Shown: positions 10,243-17,289 of the stretch, one piece after another
Layout: every line of letters starts with the position of its first letter
Numbering within the stretch: position 1 is the stretch's first letter
DNA from: JAWWPG01 sp038254365
GTDB lineage: Bacteria > Actinomycetota > Actinomycetes > Propionibacteriales > Nocardioidaceae
Direction of reading: 5' to 3'
Assembly: GCA_038254365.1 (NCBI GenBank)
Contig: JBBSGI010000005.1
Location: 1 to 64,000, forward strand
Length of the DNA: 64,000 nucleotides
Translations under genes and position numbers: made by a program
The notes under the pieces: model-generated
Databases searched by the model: none
Told to the model about the DNA's origin: nothing
The model's input: the letters and a program-made list of their open reading frames with translations, nothing else

Positions 10243-11705
10243 ACGAGATGACTGCCACGCTTAGCGACAACACCACCGAAAGCCAGGAGGGCGGAGTCGG
10301 GCGCGTCGCGCGGGTGACCGGGCCTGTGGTCGACGTCGAGTTCGCCTCGGACTCGATGCCCGCGATGTACAACGCCCTGCACGTCGACCTAGAGATCCTG
10401 GGCGAGCAGAAGACCCTCACCCTCGAGGTCGCCCAGCACATCGGCGAGGGCATGGTGCGTGCGATCTCGATGCAGTCGACCGACGGGCTGGTCCGCGGAT
10501 CCTCGGTCAGGGACACCGGTATCGGGATCGACGTCCCGGTCGGCGAAGAGACATTGGGCCACGTGTTCAACGTGATTGGCGAGTGCCTCAACCTCGAGGA
10601 GGGCGAGGAGCTCGACGTCAAGGAGCGGTGGCAGATCCACCGTCCTTCCCCAGCGTTCGACGCGCTCGAGTCGAAGACCGAGATGTTCCACACCGGCATC
10701 AAGGTCATCGACCTGCTGACGCCGTACGTGCTGGGCGGCAAGATCGGGCTGTTCGGAGGTGCCGGGGTCGGCAAGACGGTGTTGATTCAGGAGATGATCG
10801 CCCGGGTCGCCCGCGACCACGGTGGTGTCTCGGTGTTCGCCGGCGTCGGTGAGCGCACCCGCGAGGGCAACGAGCTGATCGCCGAGATGACCGAGTCCGA
10901 GGTCATCGGCCAGACGGCGCTGGTCTTCGGCCAGATGGACGAGCCGCCGGGCACCCGGCTCCGGGTCGCGCTGTCCGCCCTCACCATGGCGGAGTATTTC
11001 CGCGACGTCCAGCAGCAGGACGTGCTGCTGTTCATCGACAACATCTTTCGGTTCACCCAGGCCGGGTCCGAGGTCTCCACGCTGCTCGGCCGGATGCCGT
11101 CCGCCGTGGGCTACCAGCCCAACCTGGCCGACGAGATGGGCGTCCTCCAGGAGCGCATCACGTCGACCCGCGGCCACTCCATCACCTCGATGCAGGCCAT
11201 CTACGTGCCGGCGGACGACTACACGGACCCAGCGCCCGCGACGACGTTCGCCCACCTGGATGCGACGACCGCGCTCTCCCGGGACATCGCATCGCTCGGC
11301 ATCTACCCGGCCGTGGACCCGCTCACGTCGACGTCGCGGATCCTCGACCCGCGCTACATCGCCGCCGACCACTACCAGACGGCCACTCGGGTCAAGCAGA
11401 TCCTGCAGCGCAACAAGGAGCTGCAGGACATCATCGCGATCCTCGGCGTGGACGAGCTGTCGGAGGAGGACAAGGTCGTGGTCTCGCGGGCTCGCCGGAT
11501 CCAGCGGTTCCTCTCCCAGAACACCTACGTGGCCAAGCAGTTCACCGGGATCGAGGGGTCGACGGTCCCGTTGGACGATACCGTCGAGGCCTTCACGAAG
11601 ATCTGTGACGGTGACTACGACCACGTCGCCGAGCAGGCGTTCTTCATGTGTGGGGGTCTCGATGACGTCGAGCGCAAATGGGCTGAGATCGAGAAGGCGA
11701 ACTGA
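10239..11705 (+). CDS. atpD: ATP synthase F1 subunit beta (catalytic)
   Basis: Catalytic subunit that makes ATP. It has Walker A GGAGVGKT at residues 173-180, the catalytic glutamate region GVGERTREGNEL, Walker B VLLFIDNIF and the DELSEED-loop variant DELSEEDK near residue 408. The start may be GTG 10239, overlapping the atpG stop, or ATG 10248 three codons later; the latter better matches family N-termini. Length is 488 or 485 residues. The stop overlaps the atpC ATG. Confidence 0.98.
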   Translation: MNEMTATLSDNTTESQEGGVGRVARVTGPVVDVEFASDSMPAMYNALHVDLEILGEQKTLTLEVAQHIGEGMVRAISMQSTDGLVRGSSVRDTGIGIDVPVGEETLGHVFNVIGECLNLEEGEELDVKERWQIHRPSPAFDALESKTEMFHTGIKVIDLLTPYVLGGKIGLFGGAGVGKTVLIQEMIARVARDHGGVSVFAGVGERTREGNELIAEMTESEVIGQTALVFGQMDEPPGTRLRVALSALTMAEYFRDVQQQDVLLFIDNIFRFTQAGSEVSTLLGRMPSAVGYQPNLADEMGVLQERITSTRGHSITSMQAIYVPADDYTDPAPATTFAHLDATTALSRDIASLGIYPAVDPLTSTSRILDPRYIAADHYQTATRVKQILQRNKELQDIIAILGVDELSEEDKVVVSRARRIQRFLSQNTYVAKQFTGIEGSTVPLDDTVEAFTKICDGDYDHVAEQAFFMCGGLDDVERKWAEIEKAN

Positions 11706-12097
11706 TGGCGGCCACCTTCCAGCTGGAGCTCGTCGCGGCGGACCGCGTCGTCTGGTCCGGCGAGGCCACCATGGTCATCGCCAGGACGCTCGAGGGCGAG
11801 GTCGGCGTCCTGGCCAACCATGCCCCGCTGCTGGGTGTGCTCGCGCCCGGGACTGTCGAGATCCGTCCCGACGATGGCGCCACGATGATCGCGGCGGTGG
11901 ACGGCGGGTTCCTCTCGGTCGCCCACAACCGGATCTCGATTCTCGCTGAGCGAGCCGAGCTGGCAGCCGATATCGATGTCGAGGAGGCCCGGCGGGACTT
12001 GGAGCAGGCCCAGCAGGAGCGCGACGACAGCGCGCGTTCGGAGCACGCCATCGCCGCAGCCGAAGCGCGAATCGCCGCCGTCGAGAAGGCCTCGTAG
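11705..12097 (+). CDS. atpC: ATP synthase F1 subunit epsilon
   Basis: Rotor subunit that couples gamma to the c-ring and can inhibit ATP hydrolysis. The N-terminal beta-sandwich (LVAADRVVWSGEATMVIARTLEGEVGVL, split across conserved strands) is followed by a helical hairpin rich in Glu/Arg/Ala. Length is 130 residues. The ATG overlaps the atpD stop (TGATG). It ends the ATP synthase genes; DUF2550 follows after 45 bp. Confidence 0.95.
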   Translation: MAATFQLELVAADRVVWSGEATMVIARTLEGEVGVLANHAPLLGVLAPGTVEIRPDDGATMIAAVDGGFLSVAHNRISILAERAELAADIDVEEARRDLEQAQQERDDSARSEHAIAAAEARIAAVEKAS

Positions 12098-12142
12098 CCA
12101 ACAGCCGACGGCTGCCGACGGCCGACGCGAGAGGAGCGACCG

Positions 12143-12601
12143 ATGCCGTGGTGGGCGGACATCCTCGATGTCCTCGGCCTGCTGGCAGTCCTCGCGCTCG
12201 CCGTCTTCGTCTTCCTGTTCGCCCGTCGGCGGGTGCTCAGCCGCAAGGGCGGCACATTCGAGTGCAGTGTCCGGATGCGCGTGCCGGCCAAGGCTTCCCC
12301 CACGGGGGCCCGGGGGTGGGAGCTCGGGCTCGGCAGGTACGACGGGGAGATCCTCGAGTGGTTCCGTGTCTTCTCCTTCTCGCCTCGACCCAAAGCCGTG
12401 TTCGACCGCTCGCTGGAGGTGCGCGCCCGGCGCAAGCCGCACGGCGCGGAGGCATTCTCCCTGTATGCCGGCCACATCGTCGTCGCAGTCAGGCTCCGGT
12501 CCGGCGCGACGGCTGAGCTGGCGATGAGCGAGCGGGCGCTGACCGCGTTCCTCGCCTGGACCGAAGCTGCACCGCCCGGTCAAGACCGGCTGCTGAGCTG
12601 A
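12143..12601 (+). CDS. DUF2550 membrane-anchored protein
   Basis: A 152-residue protein with one N-terminal transmembrane helix (about residues 7-28), a short basic stretch (ARRRVLSRK) and a soluble beta-rich domain. Family DUF2550 is found directly after atpC across actinobacteria and matches here in position, size and the GGTFECSVR and GWELGLGRYDG motifs. The function is unknown. GAGAGGAG precedes the ATG. It probably belongs to the atp transcript. Confidence 0.85.
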   Translation: MPWWADILDVLGLLAVLALAVFVFLFARRRVLSRKGGTFECSVRMRVPAKASPTGARGWELGLGRYDGEILEWFRVFSFSPRPKAVFDRSLEVRARRKPHGAEAFSLYAGHIVVAVRLRSGATAELAMSERALTAFLAWTEAAPPGQDRLLS

Positions 12602-12612
12602 GCGGAGTCGTC

Positions 12613-12954
12613 ATGCCCGAGCACACCAGCCCGCGACGCCTGCAGCACGTCGTGCTGATGCGGTTTCCCTCGAGCCTCGACGCCGACCAGGATGCCGAGC
12701 TCCGCCGCGTCGTGCTGTCCCTGCCGAGCGAGATCGACGATCTGCTCACCTGTCGGTTCGGGTCGGACCTGACCGGCTCGCGCACCGACGGCTACCAGTA
12801 CCTGCTGCACACCGAGTTCACGAGCACGGACACGCTCGCGTGCTACGTGGCGCATCCGGCGCACCAGGTCCTGCTCCGCTGGCTCGACGACCACGGGTGC
12901 CAGCGGCTGGCCTTCGACTACTACCTCGACAAGTCAACCGACGCGTTCGCCTGA
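12613..12954 (+). CDS. Dabb (stress-responsive alpha/beta barrel) domain protein
   Basis: A 113-residue protein with the ferredoxin-like Dabb pattern: the opening LQHVVLMRFPSS strand, a helix, a middle strand, and YLLHTEFTSTDTLACYVAHPAHQ near the end. Such proteins form dimeric alpha/beta barrels; most have no assigned reaction. It starts 11 bp after DUF2550 and may be read through from the atp operon. Substrate unknown. Confidence 0.75.
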   Translation: MPEHTSPRRLQHVVLMRFPSSLDADQDAELRRVVLSLPSEIDDLLTCRFGSDLTGSRTDGYQYLLHTEFTSTDTLACYVAHPAHQVLLRWLDDHGCQRLAFDYYLDKSTDAFA

Positions 12955-12973
12955 CCATCGCCAGGGCGCGACG

Positions 12974-13499
12974 TCAGGGTCCGTGGCGTTCGTGGAAGCG
13001 TTCGTGGCGTCTGGGTGTTCGTTGGGGGTCGACCCACGCTGGTGGGATCGATTCGGGGGTGCCGTCACCGGCCGGCTCGGGGACGGCCAACGTGTCGAGC
13101 ACGGGCCAGATGAACGCGTCGTCACCGGTCGGGACGCGGAACCTGTAGAACACCGACCCGTGGCCGTCGACGAACCGGGTTCCCGACCGCAGCCGGCGCG
13201 CCTCCCGCTCTCCTCGGGCCAGCCGGTCGGCGATCTTTGCGGTCCGCGGCGTCGGGTCGACCCTCTCGGCGATCCGATGCCCCAGCCCGGCACAGTGCCG
13301 CCGGACCATGCACGCCCGCCTCGTGGACCAACAGCTCCTCCGCCAGCACCCGGGTCGAAGCGGTCTCGTCGTCGAGCAGCTCACCCAGAGCGGTCGCGAT
13401 CACCCCCGGCAGCGCAGAGGCGCGGCGAGAGCCGTCGACAGACGCCTTCGCCGGACGTGCAAGGGAGTCGATCGTCGGCACCAAGGGCGGTGCTGACAC
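12974..13499 (-). pseudogene. Broken DUF222/13E12-type HNH endonuclease-family gene
   Basis: On the minus strand two frames join into one DUF222-like sequence. The upstream frame (13499 to about 13290) reads ETASTRVLAEELLVHEAGVHGPAALCRA. After a one-base shift near 13290 the other frame continues HRIAERVDPTPRTAKIADRL and GSVFYRFRVPTGDDAFIWPVLDTLA, the usual DUF222 core. The N-terminal part and the C-terminal HNH nuclease domain are missing. This family is multicopy and often mobile or decaying in actinobacteria. Recognition is from motif memory. Confidence 0.6.
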
Positions 13500-13567
13500 C
13501 GTGCCGCCGCATGGCCTAGAGTGGCTCTCGTCCCACCACTAGCTTAGAGGCCTCGGGGAGTTGTCTC

Positions 13568-14776
13568 ATGCGCAGCGGCGCACGCGTCATTGCCATCGTC
13601 ATTGTGTCCACTCTCGGGGCTCTCTCGACAACGCTCTCGTGGGTCGGGTCGTCCCAGGCGGCCGAGGCGGGGTTGCGTGCGCCGAGAGCGGATCGTTCCG
13701 GCGAGTGGGCGGCCGTGGCGGTTGGGACCTGGCACTCCTGCGCCATCCGGGTGAACGGCACGCTGTGGTGTTGGGGTGCGAACAAGTCCGGTGAGCTCGG
13801 GACGGGCGGCGACAAGACACCGCAGTTCGCGCCGGTCAAGGTGGGTACCCGCGCCGACTGGGTTAGCGTGATGGCTGGCCATAATAGCGGTTGCGCGATC
13901 CCCACCGACGGTACCTTGTGGTGCTGGGGACGGGGGGACCATGGTCAGCTCGGGGACGGTCAGACGGCAATCGTCCGCGCGCCGGAGCAGATCGGGAGCG
14001 AAACCGACTGGTCGGCCGTCAGTGGCAGCAACGGAGGCGTCGGCTATTACACCGATGCCCACACCTGCGGATTGCGGATCGATGGTACGGCATGGTGCTG
14101 GGGGCAGAATGACCTCGGTCAGGTGGGCAATGGCACCAAGACCGATCAGTTGACCCCGGCCCAGGTGGGCGCATCCCGGAGCTGGACGAGCGTGAGCGCC
14201 GGGAACAATGCGTCATGCGGCACAAGGCTCAACGGCAGTCTCTGGTGCTGGGGTTCCGGCGATCTGGGGAACGGCGCCACCGAGACACAGCTCACCCCGG
14301 TTCGGATCGGTAGCGGCTCGACGTGGGAGTCAGTGTCTGCAGGCGGCGACCACATCTGCGCGACCCAGGTGGACGGGACTCTGTGGTGCTGGGGATCCAA
14401 CTCCGTGGGTGGTCTCGGTGACGGCACGATCACCGATCGACTCTTCCCGACTCAGGTCGGCACCTCAACGAGTTGGGCGTCTGTCAGTTCTGGGTCCGCA
14501 AGCACCTGTGCGGTCAAGCTGGGCGGGACGGCGTGGTGCTGGGGATGGAATGGAGACGGGCAGCTCGGCATCGGCTCGAATGAAGACAGTCTGGTGCCGG
14601 TCAAGGTCGTCAGTGGCCCGAATCAGTGGTCATCGAACGTCGTCACGCGCTACGTCCATGCGTGCGGACTCGGCGCTGACCACACCCTGTGGTGCTGGGG
14701 CCACAACCAGTACGGTGAGGTAGGGTCGCCCACCGGCCGTCATGCTCGACGGCCTGTCCAGGTTGTGGTTCCCTGA
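13568..14776 (+). CDS. Secreted RCC1-repeat protein
   Basis: A 402-residue protein with a Sec-type signal peptide (basic start, hydrophobic residues about 7-28, AQAA-like cleavage near SSQAAEA) and seven RCC1-type blades. Each blade carries a WCWG core followed by an acidic or Gly-rich turn (for example LWCWGRGDHGQLGDG). Seven blades predict a closed beta propeller outside the cell; paired cysteines (one before and one within WCWG) suggest disulfides. The partner is unknown. It sits between a broken gene and a cofactor gene and appears less GC-rich than its neighbours, so it may be an accessory gene. Confidence 0.85.
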   Translation: MRSGARVIAIVIVSTLGALSTTLSWVGSSQAAEAGLRAPRADRSGEWAAVAVGTWHSCAIRVNGTLWCWGANKSGELGTGGDKTPQFAPVKVGTRADWVSVMAGHNSGCAIPTDGTLWCWGRGDHGQLGDGQTAIVRAPEQIGSETDWSAVSGSNGGVGYYTDAHTCGLRIDGTAWCWGQNDLGQVGNGTKTDQLTPAQVGASRSWTSVSAGNNASCGTRLNGSLWCWGSGDLGNGATETQLTPVRIGSGSTWESVSAGGDHICATQVDGTLWCWGSNSVGGLGDGTITDRLFPTQVGTSTSWASVSSGSASTCAVKLGGTAWCWGWNGDGQLGIGSNEDSLVPVKVVSGPNQWSSNVVTRYVHACGLGADHTLWCWGHNQYGEVGSPTGRHARRPVQVVVP

Positions 14777-14789
14777 CCGCACCTAGGAT
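14763..14789 (+). promoter_or_regulatory. Putative leaderless promoter of the adenosyltransferase gene
   Basis: A -10-like TAGGAT at 14784-14789 ends 6 nt before the ATG at 14796. A poor -35 (TTGTGG, 14763-14768) lies 15 bp upstream. Transcription would begin at or next to the start codon. Confidence 0.45.
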
Positions 14790-14795
14790 GACCGC

Positions 14796-15368
14796 ATGGT
14801 CAACCTGACGAAGATCTACACTCGTACCGGCGACGCCGGCACCACCCGGCTGGGTGACATGAGCTTGGTCAACAAGACCGACCTCCGTCTCGAGACCTAC
14901 GCCTACTGTGACGAAGCGAACTCCCAGATCGGCTACGCGCTGGCGGTCGGCGGACTCGCGCCGGAGGTGACCAAGGTCCTGCTGCACGTCCAGAACGACC
15001 TTTTCGACGTGGGGGCCGACCTCTCGTGCCCCGTCGTCGAGGACCCGGCCTACCCTCCGCTGCGGGTGGAGCCCGACTACGTCGACCGGCTAGAGGGCTG
15101 GTGCGACGAGTTCAACGAGCCTCTGGAGAGGCTGCGGTCGTTCATCCTCCCCGGGGGCACGCCGGGTGCGGCCCTGCTGCACGTCGCGCGCACCGTCGTA
15201 CGGCGTGCGGAGCGGGCCGGCTGGGCGGCGTACGCCGAGCACGGCGACACCATGAACGTGCTGGCCCTGAAGTACCTCAACCGGCTCAGCGACCTGCTGT
15301 TCATCCTGGCCCGCGCCGCCAACCGGGAGAACGGCGACGTGCTCTGGACACCCGGCGGGGAACGCTGA
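14796..15368 (+). CDS. pduO: Cob(I)yrinic acid a,c-diamide adenosyltransferase, PduO type
   Basis: Attaches the 5'-deoxyadenosyl group of ATP to cob(I)alamin, making adenosylcobalamin for the B12-dependent mutases in this window. Family motifs are TRTGDAGTT at residues 9-17 (ATP site), the VARTVVRRAERAG helix and NRLSDLLFILAR near residue 160. At 190 residues it is a complete single-domain enzyme. It lies about 2 kb before ecm, whose product needs the cofactor. Confidence 0.93.
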   Translation: MVNLTKIYTRTGDAGTTRLGDMSLVNKTDLRLETYAYCDEANSQIGYALAVGGLAPEVTKVLLHVQNDLFDVGADLSCPVVEDPAYPPLRVEPDYVDRLEGWCDEFNEPLERLRSFILPGGTPGAALLHVARTVVRRAERAGWAAYAEHGDTMNVLALKYLNRLSDLLFILARAANRENGDVLWTPGGER

Positions 15369-15411
15369 CCGGGTCAACGCCCGACACGGAAGAGCCGGGC
15401 ACACCCAGCAT

Positions 15412-15788
15412 CACAACGACTCGACGCAGATAGTCCAGACGAAGACGGCGACCAACACCTGGACGTCCTACCTGTACAACTACCAGACCGGCGCCTGGGA
15501 GAGTTCTTCTCGCAGAACGGGACCTCGCAGCTGGCTGGGATCCAGGGCTGGGACGTCTACGAGCTGTACTCGGAGCTGGACGGGACCGGCCAGAGCTACG
15601 CCTGCGCTGACCTCGAGGGGCGGCGCGTCGAGGCCCGAGGCATCAGGGTGGGCGTCAACGGCACGCTGGTGCGCGCGACTGCGGCCAACGCGGGGCAGGC
15701 GTACGACCACCCTGCTTCGGACTTCCACTGCGACACTTTCAGCTACGCGATGATCCAGCCGCTCTCCCACTGGAAGGCGATCGGCTGA
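15412..15788 (+). pseudogene. Frameshifted remnant of an unrecognised (probably secreted) protein
   Basis: One frame reads STQIVQTKTATNTWTSYLYN up to about 15500. After a one-base shift another frame continues FFSQNGTSQLAGIQGWDVYE to the TGA at 15786-15788. The aromatic, Ser/Thr/Asn-rich composition looks like an extracellular domain. No start codon or signal peptide precedes it. I do not recognise the family. It may be a truncated relic or reflect an assembly error. Confidence 0.5.
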
Positions 15789-15838
15789 CCCGAGCTCCCC
15801 ACGACGGCCGGCTGCCGTGCGACCCTGGTGGCAGCCGG

Positions 15839-15866
15839 TTGGCTCCTCGCGTCGGGTCGATAGTCT
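15839..15866 (+). promoter_or_regulatory. Putative leaderless promoter of the SDR gene
   Basis: -35 TTGGCT (15839-15844), a 16-bp spacer and -10 TAGTCT (15861-15866), ending 7 nt before the ATG at 15874. No ribosome binding site precedes that ATG, which fits a leaderless transcript. Confidence 0.6.
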
Positions 15867-15873
15867 GCCGGTC

Positions 15874-16629
15874 ATGCGAATCAGCGACTGTGCGGCAGTC
15901 GTCACTGGCGGCGCATCCGGTCTCGGTGCGGCCACAGTGGCCGCCCTCGCCGGGAAGGGCGCCACGGTGTTCGGCCTGGACTTGCCGGGCGCCGTGGAGG
16001 CGGCCGCACCGACCGACGGCGTCACCCTGCTAGCCGCGGACGTCACGGACGAAGCCCAGGTGCGCGAGGCAGTTGCCCGTGCCGGCTCCGACCTGCCCCT
16101 GCGGATCGTGGTCAGCTGCGCGGGCATCGGACCGGCTGCCAGGATCCTCTCGAAGTCGGGGCCGCACACCCTGGCGCTGTTTCGCAAGGTCCTCGACATC
16201 AACCTGGTCGGGACGTTCAACGTGCTGCGCCTAGGCGCCGAGATCATGGCGCAGACGGCTGCCGACGAGGCGGGTCAGCGAGGCGTGATCGTCAACACCG
16301 CGTCGATCGCCGCGTACGACGGGCAGATCGGGCAGATCGCCTACGCCGCCTCCAAGGCCGGCGTCGTGGGGCTCACCCTGTCGGCCGCCCGTGACCTGGC
16401 CAGCTTCGGCATCCGGGTCTGCACGGTGGCCCCCGGCATCATCGACACTCCGATGCTCGCCGGGGTCAATGACGAGTTCCGGGCGACGCTCGCCGCCGGG
16501 GTGCCCTTCCCCAAGCGGCTTGGTCGGCCCGAGGAGTATGCCTCGCTGGTGACCACCGTCGTCGAGCACGACTACCTCAACGGTGAGGTGATCCGCATGG
16601 ACGGCGCCCTGCGGATGGCCCCCCGCTGA
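15874..16629 (+). CDS. Short-chain 3-hydroxyacyl-CoA dehydrogenase (HSD10 type)
   Basis: NAD-dependent SDR resembling mitochondrial HSD17B10 along its whole 251-residue length. It has the TGGASGLG dinucleotide loop at the start, the aspartate-ended beta2 strand (LDLPG) that favours NAD, the catalytic serine in NTASIAAY, the YAASK pair, and the ending LNGEVIRMDGALRM. HSD10 oxidises short-chain 2-methyl-3-hydroxyacyl-CoA in isoleucine breakdown, fitting a window rich in propionyl and branched acyl-CoA enzymes. An upstream in-frame start at 15817 exists but would include the -10 sequence. Confidence 0.88.
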   Translation: MRISDCAAVVTGGASGLGAATVAALAGKGATVFGLDLPGAVEAAAPTDGVTLLAADVTDEAQVREAVARAGSDLPLRIVVSCAGIGPAARILSKSGPHTLALFRKVLDINLVGTFNVLRLGAEIMAQTAADEAGQRGVIVNTASIAAYDGQIGQIAYAASKAGVVGLTLSAARDLASFGIRVCTVAPGIIDTPMLAGVNDEFRATLAAGVPFPKRLGRPEEYASLVTTVVEHDYLNGEVIRMDGALRMAPR

Positions 16630-16849
16630 CTCCTGGCGTTTGTCGGTGTGACGCACGACACGCTGCATCGGCGCGATGCCCCCTCGTTGGGGTGTCTGCG
16701 ACCTAGCCTGGGCCTCATCAGCCGGGCCATGAATGACAACGATTCGGTGAAGATGCGGTGTTCCCTGGCAACCATCGGCGTGGCTCACGCGTCTCATGGT
16801 CATACAGCAGACGGAAGGGTGAGGGAAGTGTTCAGCGGGGAGGCGACGG

Positions 16850-17161
16850 GTGAGCTCCACGGCCGGTGACATGGTCACCCTCGGGGCGCATCTTGATGTG
16901 CGCACGGTGGCGACCGCGCGAGCCGCCCTGTATGCGGTGATCCAGGACGCCGATGGCGACATCGTGCTCGACCTGACGCACGTCGAGTCGATCGACGCCG
17001 CCGGCCTCGGCATGCTGACTGCCGTCCATCTGCGGTGTGAGCGGGCCGGCCACCGCTTGGTGCTGCGCAACTGCCCGGATGAGATCCGGCGGGTCCTCGC
17101 CGTGACGCGCTTGAACCGCATCCTGCATCTCGACCGGGCACACGTCGGGCTCACGGCCTGA
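16850..17161 (+). CDS. STAS-domain protein (anti-sigma factor antagonist-like)
   Basis: A 103-residue single STAS domain with the core VLDLTHVESIDAAGLGML. In SpoIIAA-type antagonists the loop is DSSGLG and its second serine is phosphorylated; here it is DAAGLG, so this site cannot be phosphorylated. It may be a constitutive antagonist or a scaffold. The GTG at 16850 follows GGGGAGG; an ATG seven codons in is an alternative. The 220-bp gap before it shows nothing clear. No anti-sigma kinase gene is adjacent. Confidence 0.8.
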   Translation: MSSTAGDMVTLGAHLDVRTVATARAALYAVIQDADGDIVLDLTHVESIDAAGLGMLTAVHLRCERAGHRLVLRNCPDEIRRVLAVTRLNRILHLDRAHVGLTA

Positions 17162-17223
17162 CCCGAGAGCGCCCTCGGTGGCGTGCGACTCTCGACATCC
17201 CGCTCGACCGCTCGCAGACGCCG

Positions 17224-17229
17224 TACAGT
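17224..17229 (+). promoter_or_regulatory. -10-like hexamer ahead of the ecm leader ORF
   Basis: TACAGT lies exactly 6 nt before ATG 17236, the same spacing seen before other genes in the window. No good -35 is visible. It would place the transcript start on the ATG of the short ORF overlapping ecm. Confidence 0.4.
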
Positions 17230-17235
17230 CCCGAT

Positions 17236-17289
17236 ATGACCCAGTCGGGAGTTGTCGGCGCCGGGAAGAACGTGGCGGTCCGGCGTTGA
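17236..17289 (+). CDS. Short leader ORF overlapping the ecm start
   Basis: ATG 17236 opens a 17-codon frame (MTQSGVVGAGKNVAVRR) whose TGA overlaps the TTG start of ecm as TTGA. A -10-like TACAGT sits 6 nt upstream. Either the leader is translated from a leaderless transcript and couples termination to initiation on TTG, or the true N-terminus of Ecm begins here and a base has been lost. Both are inference; a 17-codon frame can also arise by chance. Confidence 0.35.
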   Translation: MTQSGVVGAGKNVAVRR

